Shown: positions 1 to 9,280, numbered from the stretch's first letter. The stretch: 64,000 bases of DNA from Herminiimonas sp. (GCF_030655415.1 NZ_JAURVN010000006.1:62001-126000); one strand, 5' to 3'. Notes: generated by a model from the letters alone, not told the origin. Translations and numbers: made by a program.

Positions 1-618
1 AACCGCTTTGCCTTGTGCAAATATCGCCTGATTAGCCAGATGTTCTGGCCGCAAGAAATCCAGTTCGTCGAGTTGATCCGGTGCGATCTGCAAACGATGC
101 GAGCCGGGGATAAACTTCAAGCCACCGTTCTCAGGTGTCTCATTACCCAATGCCAGCCACACGCAAATCAGATCCGGCTGTGTGAATGACCAGTAACGAA
201 TATCTCTATGCCAGCCAGTTGCGGTGCCGTATTGCGGATGCTTGGTCATCACGCAATTGTGATGCGCCAGCGTCATGCAAACTGGCTCATCAAATAATTG
301 ACGCAGTTTGGAAACCACGCGGGTGTCTTCGGCCCAATCATGAAAACATGCATCGCGATCATAAGCACCACGCAAACGACGTATGGTTCTACCACCTTCC
401 GCTTCCAGCGAGGATGGCGCACCTGCGTAACCCAGCTCGGCTTCATATTCCAACGGCGGTAAGGCAGCGCGCAATTGTTCTGCCGCAACCGCGAGCATGT
501 GCTCGCAGGCTGCCGGCTCCAGCATCGCGCGAAAAACCAGGTAACCATCGGTCTTGAATTGCTGAATCTGTTCGCTGGAAAGTGCAGTGTCCATTGCGGT
601 CGTGTGTGTCGTGCTCAT
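1..618 (-). CDS. Phytanoyl-CoA dioxygenase (PhyH) family protein, C-terminus outside the window
   Basis: The gene is cut by the left window edge; 206 codons are visible and stay open to base 1. The family uses Fe(II) and 2-oxoglutarate to hydroxylate small substrates. The iron-binding HxD motif is visible as WHRD (His137, Asp139), followed by the family's NGGLKFIPGSH segment (about residues 164-174). The distal iron-binding histidine and the 2-oxoglutarate-binding arginine should lie beyond the edge. The ATG at 616-618 gives an N-terminus ending just before the family's usual start (FKTDGYLVF); an internal ATG eight codons later is possible. The substrate cannot be predicted. Neighbours are unrelated in function. 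Confidence 0.8.
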   Translation of the reverse strand, partial: MSTTHTTAMDTALSSEQIQQFKTDGYLVFRAMLEPAACEHMLAVAAEQLRAALPPLEYEAELGYAGAPSSLEAEGGRTIRRLRGAYDRDACFHDWAEDTRVVSKLRQLFDEPVCMTLAHHNCVMTKHPQYGTATGWHRDIRYWSFTQPDLICVWLALGNETPENGGLKFIPGSHRLQIAPDQLDELDFLRPEHLANQAIFAQGKAV

Positions 619-714
619 ATTGAATGCGGTTGCGGATTAAATCTATCCTGGAAGGATAAGTGTAGCGCCAGTTCAATTTGCGTGTTGAACTGGCCTCAGC
701 GCATTGTCTAAGAA

Positions 715-2256
715 TTATTGCGTAGTGGCCGTTACTTCAGGGCTGGAAACGACGACCCGATTGCGACCTTCGCTCTTGGCTTGATACAGCGCTTTGTCGG
801 CACGTCCGAAAAAGCTCAACCATGTTTCGCGATACGCATATTCGGCGACGCCCAAACTTGCTGTCAGATTCAATTCACTGGCTGGTAATTCAAAGTCATG
901 TCCCGCGATCACGCAGCGTATTTTTTCAGCCAGCGCGGAGGCTTTCTCCAATGGGCAATCTTTCAGCAGCACTAAAAATTCTTCACCGCCCCAACGCGTG
1001 ACGATATCGCTTTCACGCAGAGCATTTTTGGTAATGATCGCAATGCTTTGCAAAATACGATCGCCCGCCAGATGGCCGTGATTGTCGTTCACCATTTTGA
1101 AAAAATCGATGTCGAACAAAATTGCCGACAGCGGAATACGTCTGCGTTCGCTGTCCAGAATCGCTTGCTGAAACACGATTTCAAATGCCTGACGATTCAA
1201 CAGGCCGGTCAGTGTGTCGGTGCCAGCGATGAGTTCGAGTCGGCGCTGGTAGCGATTGACTGCAAACAAAGTCAGCGCGAGGATCAGCAGCGTGACGATG
1301 GCGCTGACAATAATATTGATGAAGAAAACACGCTCGATAGGCCGTACGTCATCGGTAATATCCTGCTCTACCAGCAGATACCAATCCAGCTCGGGGATGA
1401 AGCGCGAGCTCATCAGAATCGTCGCACCGTCGTGTTGATATTCAAGTTGAGTCGGACGCACATCGCGATTGAGAATATCTTTCGCAATGCTGGAAACGCC
1501 AGGCAACTTGGTGATCGGACCGTGGATATTCCTCATCGACTTGCCGGCAATTTTGATTTCGCCATGTGCATCGATGAAATAGATATTGCGATGAAAGCGC
1601 TTCTGGTAACTATCCAGAATTTCGGTCATCGTATCCAGCGTCAAGCCAACACCGGTAGCGCCTATGAATTTTCCATCGTAGTCGAAGATGCGATAGTTGA
1701 TGAAGATCGTCATCGTGTCGCGGTTGGCCATGTCGTTATCGACATTGGTTTCGTAGTCGGCCTTCATTTCACGCACGCGATAGAACCAGGTATCGCGCGG
1801 CTCATCCTTGCTGACAGTTTTTAGCAAGCCATCTGCATAGTAGTAACGCTTGGTATTTTCGGAAACCAGAAAGCTGGTGATCGTGTTGTACTTTTCCTTC
1901 ACCTCTTTCAGATAACGTGAGATCTGCTCGGGGTCTGTTTCACCGGCAATGATCCAGTCGCGCACGAAGGTGTCGCTCGCCATCAGTGATGAAATGAAAG
2001 CAGGACGCAGTATGTCCTTCTGGATTTCTGAATAAATATTGTCGCTGGTCAGCGGCAAGGCTTGTTCCACCACGTTCTGCCTGATCGCGTCGCGCGAAAC
2101 GATATAACTGGCCATGATCGTCGTCAAAAATCCGGCTATCAGCAAAATGCTCAGCCATGTGAGTAAACGATATTTTTCAGAAAAGAGGCGCATGAATTCG
2201 GGAATAGGGGTTTGGTCGCTGAGTGCTGCGTCCGCAAATGAAAAGTCATTCTGCAA
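715..2256 (-). CDS. Membrane diguanylate cyclase with periplasmic Cache-type sensor domain
   Basis: A 513-residue protein predicted to make cyclic di-GMP from GTP in response to a periplasmic signal. A membrane segment at about residues 33-54 is followed by a long periplasmic dCache-like region (about 55-305, with a WFYRVREM segment and the GKFIGATGVG strand typical of dCache_1). A second membrane segment lies at about 310-332 and a GGDEF domain fills residues 345-500. The active site is GGEEF (423-427), and an inhibitory I-site RESD (414-417) sits exactly five residues before it, so product inhibition is expected. It is monocistronic; a stretch of about 50 bp separates it from the cupin gene upstream on the same strand. 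Confidence 0.93.
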   Translation of the reverse strand: MQNDFSFADAALSDQTPIPEFMRLFSEKYRLLTWLSILLIAGFLTTIMASYIVSRDAIRQNVVEQALPLTSDNIYSEIQKDILRPAFISSLMASDTFVRDWIIAGETDPEQISRYLKEVKEKYNTITSFLVSENTKRYYYADGLLKTVSKDEPRDTWFYRVREMKADYETNVDNDMANRDTMTIFINYRIFDYDGKFIGATGVGLTLDTMTEILDSYQKRFHRNIYFIDAHGEIKIAGKSMRNIHGPITKLPGVSSIAKDILNRDVRPTQLEYQHDGATILMSSRFIPELDWYLLVEQDITDDVRPIERVFFINIIVSAIVTLLILALTLFAVNRYQRRLELIAGTDTLTGLLNRQAFEIVFQQAILDSERRRIPLSAILFDIDFFKMVNDNHGHLAGDRILQSIAIITKNALRESDIVTRWGGEEFLVLLKDCPLEKASALAEKIRCVIAGHDFELPASELNLTASLGVAEYAYRETWLSFFGRADKALYQAKSEGRNRVVVSSPEVTATTQ

Positions 2257-2308
2257 TAAGCGGCATTATAAAGGCTGCAATTCAGAAGCCTGATTTTCGA
2301 GACTATGC

Positions 2309-2809
2309 TTAGCGTTTATTTGCTGCGCTATCCGCTGCGATTTCCGTCATGCCACTAGCTTCAAAATCATTACCGGCAGCTTTCCATTTTTCGACGTGCC
2401 ATTTCCAGTTGATGCGACCGGTCAGATTACCGTCGTCATCCAGTCCTTCCACCGGTCCGTGGAATACCGCAAACATCACGGCGCCGTTTGGGCTGACCGG
2501 TTGGTGCACGGCGCCATCGCTTTCCCACAGATAGCAGCCGGTTTCAAATGGACGTTCCGGCTCATCTTTATAGTGGAAGCCACCTTCCAGCACATAGCCT
2601 TCGACCGCGCCTACGTGACGATGAATAGGTGCGGCGGCACCTGCTTCAAATTTGATCAGCAAGGTAAAGCTGCCAGTGACGGCGTTTGCATGCAGTAATT
2701 TGAAATACGCGCCTGGCATCGCCCACGGCAACCATTCCATATCCGCTGGATGGCAGGTGGTCAAGGTGCCGATTTGGCTAGTCGGCTGTTTTGCTTCTGG
2801 CTTGTTCAT
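2309..2809 (-). CDS. Cupin-domain protein, 2,4'-dihydroxyacetophenone dioxygenase-like
   Basis: A 166-residue single-cupin protein. The cupin motif 1 is seen as PIHRHVGAVEGYVLEG (about residues 62-77), giving two histidines and a glutamate as metal ligands, and motif 2 supplies a further histidine in the DGAVHQPVSPNG segment. The overall pattern resembles proteins annotated as 2,4'-dihydroxyacetophenone dioxygenase family or ChrR-like cupins, but the true substrate is unknown. There is no signal peptide, so it is probably cytoplasmic. It is divergent from the glutaredoxin gene across about 140 bp that must hold both promoters. Confidence 0.75.
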   Translation of the reverse strand: MNKPEAKQPTSQIGTLTTCHPADMEWLPWAMPGAYFKLLHANAVTGSFTLLIKFEAGAAAPIHRHVGAVEGYVLEGGFHYKDEPERPFETGCYLWESDGAVHQPVSPNGAVMFAVFHGPVEGLDDDGNLTGRINWKWHVEKWKAAGNDFEASGMTEIAADSAANKR

Positions 2810-2949
2810 GGTGTTCTTTGCTTGTACTTGATCATGTTAATTGTCGCCAATATTTTGCTGGTGACATATTGCTTGCTACCGGTTCGGCTCAGTTTAGGGA
2901 CGAATCACATTTACGTATAATGAAAAGAATCGAACTCACTGACTCCAAC

Positions 2950-3471
2950 ATGACTCGCATCTGCCCGAAGTGCTCTTACGCTCGTAGACCGACTGATGAA
3001 GCACCGGAATGGCAATGTCCATCCTGTCAGGTCGCTTACATCAAGGCATCTGGCGAACCGGTCTCTGCCAATTACGGCCGTTACAGTGCGCCGGTCGAAA
3101 AAAGCTCATCATCCGGCGTGCTGAAGTGGGTCGTCATACTTGCCGTGTTCGGCGCGGGCCTGTATTTCAGCAAGCCATTCTGGTCTGGGAAAACAGCTTC
3201 GGTAGTATCGACGGCCAATGCCGCCCAGCCGGAAGTCATATTGTATGCCACTGACTGGTGCGGCTATTGCGCAGCCACGCGCCAGTTGTTCGACGCGAAC
3301 GGAATTGCATACACCGAACTGGATATCGAAAAGACCAGTGCCGGCTACGAAGGCCACAGGAAATTGAATGGCAACGGTGTGCCCTTGATCGTGATTGGCG
3401 ATAAAGTCATACGCGGTTACAGCGAAGGTGAGATACGTTCAAGTTTGAAACCTTGGTTGAATAAATCTTGA
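2950..3471 (+). CDS. Membrane-anchored glutaredoxin-family protein with N-terminal zinc ribbon
   Basis: The protein begins with a zinc-ribbon (CPKC...CPSC within the first 25 residues), then one membrane segment (about residues 55-72) and a C-terminal glutaredoxin domain. The domain has a CGYC redox motif and the glutathione-site cis-proline in the NGVPLIVIG segment. It probably reduces disulfides or glutathione mixed disulfides at the membrane. The open frame extends upstream to 2791 and an ATG at 2920 is possible, but the ATG at 2950 puts MTRICPKC at the N-terminus, as expected for this family. No clear ribosome site marks either start. Confidence 0.8.
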   Translation: MTRICPKCSYARRPTDEAPEWQCPSCQVAYIKASGEPVSANYGRYSAPVEKSSSSGVLKWVVILAVFGAGLYFSKPFWSGKTASVVSTANAAQPEVILYATDWCGYCAATRQLFDANGIAYTELDIEKTSAGYEGHRKLNGNGVPLIVIGDKVIRGYSEGEIRSSLKPWLNKS

Positions 3472-3586
3472 TTTCTAAAGCTGGATGCGGAAAACCGATT
3501 CGGTAAAACCGGATTCAGATTTCCAGATTCAATATTTTGAGATGAGCGCTCTGGTCGCTGGCATCCGAATAACGTGAAAGATTTTT

Positions 3587-4420
3587 ATGCGTAAAACAAA
3601 ACTCCCATCTGGTGAATCCATTCCCGTACTTGGTCAAGGGACCTGGTATATGGGCGATGAGCCGCGTCGTCGCGCTGAAGAAATCGCCACGCTGCGTCTA
3701 GGCCTCGATCTCGGCATGAGCTTGATCGATACCGCAGAAATGTATGGCGATGGCGCATCGGAAAAATTGGTCGGCGAAGCGATTGCCGGTCGTCGCGATG
3801 AAGTTTTTCTGGTCAGCAAAGTATTGCCGAGCAATGCATCGCGCAACGGCACGATTGCCGCGTGCGAACGCAGTCTCAAACGACTCGGCACTGATCGTAT
3901 CGATTTGTACTTATTGCATTGGCGCGGTCGCACACCGTTTGCCGAAACCATCGCTGCCTTCGAAGCTTTGCAAGACGCAGGAAAAATTCGTCATTGGGGC
4001 GTCAGCAATATGGACGTCGATGACATGCGCGAAATCGCCCGCGCATCTGGCGGCGATGCAATCGCGACGAATCAAGTTTTATATAACCTGACGCGTCGTG
4101 GCATTGAATATGATTTGCTGCCGCAAGCGCAAGCCAGAGGATTGCCGCTGATGGCATACTCGCCTATCGAACAAGGGCGTTTGACTGAATATCCTGAAGT
4201 CGAAGATATCGCTGACAAGCATGGGGTGACGCCGGCGCAGATTGCATTGGCCTGGGTCTTGCGCCAGCAAGGCGTGATCGCGATTCCAAAAGCATCGACG
4301 CTGAGTCATGTGCAAGATAATCGTGCCGCGCTCGACGTTAAATTGACGGAAGAAGATTTGGCTGAGCTGGATGAAGTATTCCCGCCACCTAGTGGACCGG
4401 AATCGCTGGAAATGATTTGA
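3587..4420 (+). CDS. Aldo/keto reductase
   Basis: A 277-residue NADPH-dependent oxidoreductase of the aldo/keto reductase superfamily. The catalytic tetrad is readable: Asp and Tyr in LIDTAEMYG, Lys in VSKVLP and His in LYLLHW. The cofactor-binding IPKAS segment near residue 225 fits NADP(H) use. Its size and the lack of long loops resemble E. coli YeaE and other methylglyoxal- or aldehyde-reducing members; the physiological substrate is not predictable. It is monocistronic, followed by a hairpin terminator and convergent with the YigZ gene. Confidence 0.9.
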   Translation: MRKTKLPSGESIPVLGQGTWYMGDEPRRRAEEIATLRLGLDLGMSLIDTAEMYGDGASEKLVGEAIAGRRDEVFLVSKVLPSNASRNGTIAACERSLKRLGTDRIDLYLLHWRGRTPFAETIAAFEALQDAGKIRHWGVSNMDVDDMREIARASGGDAIATNQVLYNLTRRGIEYDLLPQAQARGLPLMAYSPIEQGRLTEYPEVEDIADKHGVTPAQIALAWVLRQQGVIAIPKASTLSHVQDNRAALDVKLTEEDLAELDEVFPPPSGPESLEMI

Positions 4421-4424
4421 TCTT

Positions 4425-4470
4425 AAAGTGCGAAGATTCCTAAATTCTCCGGCTATCTTCGTACTTTTAT
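4425..4470. terminator. Bidirectional hairpin terminator between aldo/keto reductase and yigZ
   Basis: Arms AAAGTGCGAAGAT and ATCTTCGTACTTT pair over 13 positions with one G-U pair and a 17-nt loop, flanked by A-rich and T-rich ends. It lies between two convergent genes and could serve both. Confidence 0.7.
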
Positions 4471-4491
4471 CGTGCAGCTTATTTTTATTAT

Positions 4492-5088
4492 TTAATTCGA
4501 AGACTGGTCGCTGCGATCTTCCAGCGCACCGCGCAACAAATCAAAAGCCTGCCGCGTAAATGCATCTGCCTGACTGCATTTCATTTTCAACAGCAGCGTC
4601 ACTGCATCGCCGTATTGCGCATCCAGCACAGCAACTTCATATTGCTCACATAATCTGCGCAAGGTTGATTCATCAGCGAACTGCAGCACAAAGCGTCGCT
4701 CGCACATAGACTCTACCGGGATCAATTCCGCCGTCTTGATCGCTTCAGAAATTGCTTGTCCATACGCACGCGTCAAGCCACCTGCGCCTAACTTCGTCCC
4801 GCCCCAATAACGCACCACGACTGCCAGCACATTGAAAACATCCTTGTGCACCAACACGTTATACATAGGTCGCGCCGCAGTACCTGACGGCTCGCCATCA
4901 TCATCCAGGCCGGAATCTCCATCGCACATCAACACCCAGCAAAAATGCACCGCGTTCGGATGTTGCGTACGCAGCTCCGCCAATTTTGCGCGCGCTTCGG
5001 CACGCGTAGTTAGTGGATACAGCAAACCGATGAAACGACTTTTTTTGATTTCGGTTTCAGCGGTGGCGGGTGCGGCTAATTGATACAT
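4492..5088 (-). CDS. yigZ: YigZ/IMPACT family protein
   Basis: A 198-residue member of the conserved YigZ (IMPACT) family; the family's biochemical role is not settled. Family signatures are visible: SRFIG near the N-terminus, the DDGEPSGTAARP segment at about residues 65-76, and VRYWGGTKLGAGGL around residues 95-108. The C-terminal third corresponds to the DUF1949 domain. The ATG at 5086-5088 fits the family's N-terminus; an upstream in-frame ATG at 5133 would add 15 hydrophobic residues unlike the family. No clear ribosome site is seen. Confidence 0.88.
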   Translation of the reverse strand: MYQLAAPATAETEIKKSRFIGLLYPLTTRAEARAKLAELRTQHPNAVHFCWVLMCDGDSGLDDDGEPSGTAARPMYNVLVHKDVFNVLAVVVRYWGGTKLGAGGLTRAYGQAISEAIKTAELIPVESMCERRFVLQFADESTLRRLCEQYEVAVLDAQYGDAVTLLLKMKCSQADAFTRQAFDLLRGALEDRSDQSSN

Positions 5089-5274
5089 AAGGAATAAATA
5101 GATCGGGAAGACGCGATGATAAGCCAGTATCAAGAGAAGTGTTTGTAGTTCAAAACGCTAGGTATATATCGAATGATTTTCATCGAAACACATTTGAATT
5201 CTCAACCGTATTCCTTCCCGAGCTAGAATAGCCGCGGACTAAAATTAATTCAAAAATCAATCAGGGAGAAAATA

Positions 5275-5832
5275 ATGAAATTTGCAGTTTCAGGTCTTGT
5301 ACTCGCATCAATATTGTTAAGTGGATGTGCTGCATCCGTGCAAAAGTCATCAACACATGCAACGGTAATTGGTATTCCTGCTGCGTCAACAAAACAGATT
5401 GTTCTAAACGTAACGGGTAAGCCGGAACTCCTGGAATCAGCTGACTGGGAACAATTTAAAGGTGAATGGCGCGCAGCAATGAAAGCCGCAGCAGCTTCGA
5501 TTGGAGCTAAATTTTCGAGTCAGGATAGCAAGCCGCAACCGACAGGAGAAGTTGGCACACTGGTCGTGGTCAATATAAATGACTACCGCTATGTGTCACC
5601 TGGCGCTCGCTACGGATTAGGCGTGTTGACTGGTAATGCATACATGGATGCAAAGGTTCAGTTCAACGATTTGGAAACAGGTTCATCTTTTGGGGAGCGT
5701 GCTTATAACTCTTCATCGACTGCATGGCAGGGAGTATTTTCTGCGATGACAGAGAAACAGGTGCAGGCAATGTGTCTCGAAATTGTTAATGAAATAAAGG
5801 CAGGACCCAAGCTCGCTCAAGTCGCACCGTAA
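5275..5832 (+). CDS. DUF4410-like lipoprotein
   Basis: A 185-residue probable lipoprotein. The signal peptide ends in the lipobox LLSGC at about residue 18, so the mature protein should be lipid-anchored in the envelope. The rest is soluble, with a glycine-rich middle (YRYVSPGARYGLGVLTGNA) and an ending of the kind found in DUF4410 proteins. Function is unknown. A good ribosome site (AGGGAGA) precedes the start, and a strong terminator follows directly. The family assignment rests on pattern resemblance only. Confidence 0.65.
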   Translation: MKFAVSGLVLASILLSGCAASVQKSSTHATVIGIPAASTKQIVLNVTGKPELLESADWEQFKGEWRAAMKAAAASIGAKFSSQDSKPQPTGEVGTLVVVNINDYRYVSPGARYGLGVLTGNAYMDAKVQFNDLETGSSFGERAYNSSSTAWQGVFSAMTEKQVQAMCLEIVNEIKAGPKLAQVAP

Positions 5833-5874
5833 AAAAAGGAGTTACACACAATGTTGTGTAACTCCTTTTTTTTT
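5831..5874. terminator. Rho-independent terminator
   Basis: Perfect 11-bp arms GGAGTTACACA (5838-5848) and TGTGTAACTCC (5855-5865) enclose a 6-nt loop, followed by nine T and preceded by seven A. It ends the DUF4410 gene and may also serve the convergent nrsF gene. Confidence 0.92.
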
Positions 5875-5896
5875 AGATGTTTTGCGAATAAATTTA

Positions 5897-6538
5897 CTAC
5901 CAGCGCAAAATTCTTGGCCCGATTAACGCCCCAATGCCAGTTGGGATCAAGATGCCTAGTAAGTACCAAAAACCTATGAACGGCGCTTGGATTTCGGGGC
6001 AGTGGAATGAATACACCAAAGTCGCGGCAGCACCGGCCGCAAAGCCAGCACCCGCACCCGCGAGGCGTAAGCGAGTTGGGGCCAGTTCGCGCATAACTTT
6101 CAGTACCGCTGCAAAAATTGGCAGCGACAAAATCGCGATCAACCACGAGCAGTAATGCCAAGTGTCACCCCAGAATAGCGTGGCGCGTTCATTCGGCGCG
6201 GTATTTATTAAAGACGCCGCCGCTACCAACCATATCAATACGATAGGTGCCGCGATCAGTGCTGGCAACATGGTGGTCCGCACGCCGGGTGTTGCAAGAC
6301 GCGACACGGTGATCCAGCCAGTGCCAGCTAGCGCCAGGACGAACGCCATCTTGATCCAGAACGCCGGCAACATCGCGAGTTCGGCCATGTTAGGACGCAG
6401 GCCTAAAGTCGTCATCATGATGAGGATGCTCGCCAATACGCCAACAGAAATCAGCATCGCGAAGCGACCTAGCGGTAGCTTGGTTGCGGCAACGTCCGGC
6501 CCGCTGGCCAGCATATTGATCAAGTCATCTGTTTTCAT
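5897..6538 (-). CDS. nrsF: NrsF-like membrane anti-sigma factor (DUF1109)
   Basis: A 213-residue protein with about six membrane segments and a short cytoplasmic N-terminus, the architecture of DUF1109/NrsF anti-sigma factors. It is expected to hold the partner sigma factor inactive at the inner membrane. Two cysteines, Cys130 (WHYCSW) and Cys180 (FHCPEI), stand at nearly the positions of the two conserved signal-sensing cysteines described for Caulobacter NrsF (from memory, 131 and 181). Its start overlaps the sigma gene's stop by four bases, which implies translational coupling. The neighbouring YedZ/YedY/MrpX-like genes fit a reactive-chlorine or metal-stress regulon. Confidence 0.85.
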   Translation of the reverse strand: MKTDDLINMLASGPDVAATKLPLGRFAMLISVGVLASILIMMTTLGLRPNMAELAMLPAFWIKMAFVLALAGTGWITVSRLATPGVRTTMLPALIAAPIVLIWLVAAASLINTAPNERATLFWGDTWHYCSWLIAILSLPIFAAVLKVMRELAPTRLRLAGAGAGFAAGAAATLVYSFHCPEIQAPFIGFWYLLGILIPTGIGALIGPRILRW

Positions 6539-7134
6539 GATTGTTCTCTTAATTTTTCTGCCAAGGTTTTCAAGCCACGATGTACCGCGACCTTGACGGA
6601 CGCCTCGGATATTTTCAAGGCGATAGCGGTTTCGCGCACCGACCAGCCATCGATTTTGGTGTGGATGATGGCGCCACGTTGCTGCTCGGGCAGCAGTTCC
6701 AGTAATGTCGCCAGATCGCGTTGTGCTTCGTTCGCATCTGCATCCGCGGTCGAAAATAATTCATTCTCGTCATCCAGCACATCGTTCTGCATCTCGCGTC
6801 TGGCGTGCCTGCGCAACCAATCGATCAGTTTGTACTTCGCGATCGCATACATCCAGGCGGTCAAGGGCGCGCCAGGGTCATACGTCATACGCTGGTTGTG
6901 AATCGCCAATAGCGACTCCTGCAGCAAATCTTCTACCTCATCCGGCCAGCGGCTTAGACGACGCCGCAGAAAGGCGCGCAAATGCGTGGCGCTAGCCTGC
7001 AAAAAATCACGATACGCCGCCGCATCGCCGCTCAGTCCTTGCACCAGCAATGCGTGCAGGCGCAGCTCAATCAGCTCATTGCGGGCGTTGCCTGCATGGT
7101 CATTTGGCTCATCTCTATTGGGTATTCGTTGCAT
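6535..7134 (-). CDS. sigF: ECF sigma factor, SigF-like
   Basis: A 199-residue ECF sigma factor. Region 2 is seen as DEVEDLLQESLLAIH and region 4 as LPEQQRGAIIHTKIDGWSVRETA with a helix-turn-helix ending VKVAVHRGLK. It should direct RNA polymerase to envelope-stress promoters and be restrained by the NrsF-like protein encoded directly downstream with an ATGA overlap. The divergent promoter GTAACC-N16-CGAA at 7202-7227 matches the motif known for Caulobacter SigF. Its own promoter was not identified in the 70 bp upstream. Confidence 0.9.
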   Translation of the reverse strand: MQRIPNRDEPNDHAGNARNELIELRLHALLVQGLSGDAAAYRDFLQASATHLRAFLRRRLSRWPDEVEDLLQESLLAIHNQRMTYDPGAPLTAWMYAIAKYKLIDWLRRHARREMQNDVLDDENELFSTADADANEAQRDLATLLELLPEQQRGAIIHTKIDGWSVRETAIALKISEASVKVAVHRGLKTLAEKLREQS

Positions 7135-7201
7135 CTATGCCTTAGGTGACACGGTTTGCAAAATAAATTTCGGTGGCATTGAAATTATTTTTACTTTTCT
7201 T

Positions 7202-7227
7202 GTAACCAAATTCCATCTGGGTGCGAA
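7202..7227 (+). promoter_or_regulatory. SigF-type ECF promoter, GTAACC-N16-CGAA
   Basis: GTAACC at 7202-7207 and CGAA at 7224-7227 are separated by exactly 16 bp. This equals the SigF promoter reported for Caulobacter (from memory). It faces the yedZ1-yedY1-mrpX genes and is the only such pairing I found in the window. Confidence 0.75.
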
Positions 7228-7274
7228 TTACCTTGCACATCACTTGCTAAAACATACGTTGAACACACTGCACC

Positions 7275-7442
7275 ATGAAATCAAACATAGTTACAAAGCC
7301 AGCTAGTTCGACTTGCATCGCGTCGCTATCGTATGCCGGTAATGGCTGCGAAGTCAAAAGCGAGCTTGCCATGCAAGTGCAGGCCGAACTTTACACCAGC
7401 AAGGTCGCAGCATTCAAACAAAGAGGATGTGATGTCCGATAA
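7275..7442 (+). CDS. Possible 55-residue leader or small protein before yedZ1
   Basis: An open frame of 55 codons starts about 45 bp after the putative SigF promoter and ends at TAA 7440-7442, eleven bases inside the start of the cytochrome b gene. The product has three cysteines and a helix-like, charged second half (CEVKSELAMQVQAEL). No convincing ribosome site precedes its ATG, and I recognise no family. It could be a real, translationally coupled small protein, or merely transcribed leader. The overlap with the next start is the main argument for translation. Confidence 0.35.
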   Translation: MKSNIVTKPASSTCIASLSYAGNGCEVKSELAMQVQAELYTSKVAAFKQRGCDVR

Positions 7443-8028
7443 GAATATTTTGATTCATCCAGTCTGGTTGCGCGCCACCCATTGGATCAATGCATTTGCC
7501 GTGCTGTTGTTGGTGACCAGCGGCTGGCGCATTTATAACGCGTCACCATTCTTTCCATTCTCGATTCCAGCGAATCTGACTTTAGGCGGTTGGCTGGGCG
7601 GTGCTTTGCAGTGGCACTTCTTTGCGATGTGGCTGCTGCTAATAAATGGCATCGCTTATTTGCTGATCAATTTTTTCTCAGGTCGTTTGCGTAGACAGTT
7701 CTTTCCGGTTTCGCCAAGCGCATTTTTAAACGACATGGCTGCAGCATTAAAAGGAAAACTGGCGCACGCCGATCCACGCAAATACAACACGGTGCAACGC
7801 GTCGCTTATCTGTTCGTGATGCTAGACATCGTATTGATAGTGCTATCCGGTCTGGTGTTGTGGAAGTCAGTGCAGTTCCCACTGTTGCGTGAATTGATGG
7901 GTGGATATGAAGCGGCGCGACGCGTGCATTTCTTTGCGATGGCGGCGCTAGTCGGATTTGTCGCTGTGCATCTGGTGATGGTGGCATTAGTGCCGCGTAC
8001 TTTGCTGGCGATGGTACGTGGTCGTTAA
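7432..8028 (+). CDS. yedZ1: Cytochrome b561-type membrane subunit (YedZ1-like)
   Basis: A 198-residue membrane protein with about four or five hydrophobic segments. Histidines in the first (RATHWINAF), second (QWHFFAMW) and last segments (RVHFFAM, AVHLVMV) are suited to bind two b hemes. It should pass quinol electrons to the periplasmic molybdoenzyme encoded next. The ATG at 7432 follows AAGAGGA at a good distance; the longer open frame to 7333 lacks this. Order and partner match YedZ1 of the SigF-NrsF-controlled system described in Azospira suillum, an assignment from synteny and memory. Confidence 0.8.
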   Translation: MSDKNILIHPVWLRATHWINAFAVLLLVTSGWRIYNASPFFPFSIPANLTLGGWLGGALQWHFFAMWLLLINGIAYLLINFFSGRLRRQFFPVSPSAFLNDMAAALKGKLAHADPRKYNTVQRVAYLFVMLDIVLIVLSGLVLWKSVQFPLLRELMGGYEAARRVHFFAMAALVGFVAVHLVMVALVPRTLLAMVRGR

Positions 8029-8047
8029 TCACGCCAAGGACAACAAC

Positions 8048-8821
<774 letters not shown>

Positions 8822-8896
8822 CCAATATGTAGTGCAGTTGCCCTGAAGTTTCAAGCAATGGCAGTTCTTCTTTAACTAAATCAAAGGAAATACATC

Positions 8897-9175
8897 ATGA
8901 AAACAATCACCACCGCAATTCTCTCCGCTTGCCTGTTGATGTCTGGCGCTGCTTTCGCTCAGGACGCAATGAAAAAAGATGAGATGGCGAAAGACAGCAT
9001 GTCCAAGGATGCAATGAAGAAGGATCACATGGCCAAGGACGGCATGAAAAAAGATGAAATGAAAAAAGACAGCATGTCGAAAGATGCGATGAAAAAAGAT
9101 CACATGGCAAAAGACGGTATGAAAAAAGACAGCATGGGCAAGGACGCGATGTCTAAAGATGAAATGAAAAAGTAA
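8897..9175 (+). CDS. mrpX: Methionine-rich MXKDX pentapeptide-repeat protein (MrpX-like)
   Basis: A 92-residue exported protein. A signal peptide ends at AFA-Q (residue 21), and the whole mature part is 14 tandem pentads of the form D-x-M-x-K, so one residue in five is methionine. The pentads form a higher-order repeat: a 25-residue block (28-52) recurs almost unchanged at 53-77. It matches the MXKDX repeat family (TIGR02953, from memory). Next to YedY1/YedZ1-like genes and SigF-NrsF it is best read as a sacrificial oxidant scavenger regenerated by the methionine sulfoxide reductase. Confidence 0.85.
   Translation: MKTITTAILSACLLMSGAAFAQDAMKKDEMAKDSMSKDAMKKDHMAKDGMKKDEMKKDSMSKDAMKKDHMAKDGMKKDSMGKDAMSKDEMKK
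8978..9127 (+). repeat. Tandem 75-bp duplication inside the MXKDX gene
   Basis: Bases 8978-9052 and 9053-9127 encode the same five pentads (DEM, DSM, DAM, DHM, DGM series) with only a one-residue change, indicating expansion by tandem duplication. Codon differences between copies show it is not brand new. Confidence 0.8.
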
Positions 9176-9201
9176 GCATTAAAAAATTCCGTATCAAAAA
9201 A

Positions 9202-9235
9202 GCCTGCATCAACTTTTGATTGATGCAGGCTTTGC
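9202..9235 (+). terminator. Hairpin terminator after the MXKDX gene
   Basis: Arms GCCTGCATCAA (9202-9212) and TTGATGCAGGC (9220-9230) pair perfectly around a 7-nt loop, followed by TTTGCTGTTT. It closes the yedZ1-yedY1-mrpX unit; the A-run before it may also serve the opposite strand. Confidence 0.85.
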
Positions 9236-9280
9236 TGTTTCTTCACGTCCCATGCGATGCGACGACTATCGTAGGATTAA

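Noticed and set aside
1048..1824. 258-codon frame opposite the first diguanylate cyclase
   Set aside because: The minus-strand reading has full Cache and GGDEF domains; the plus-strand frame is a codon-bias shadow.
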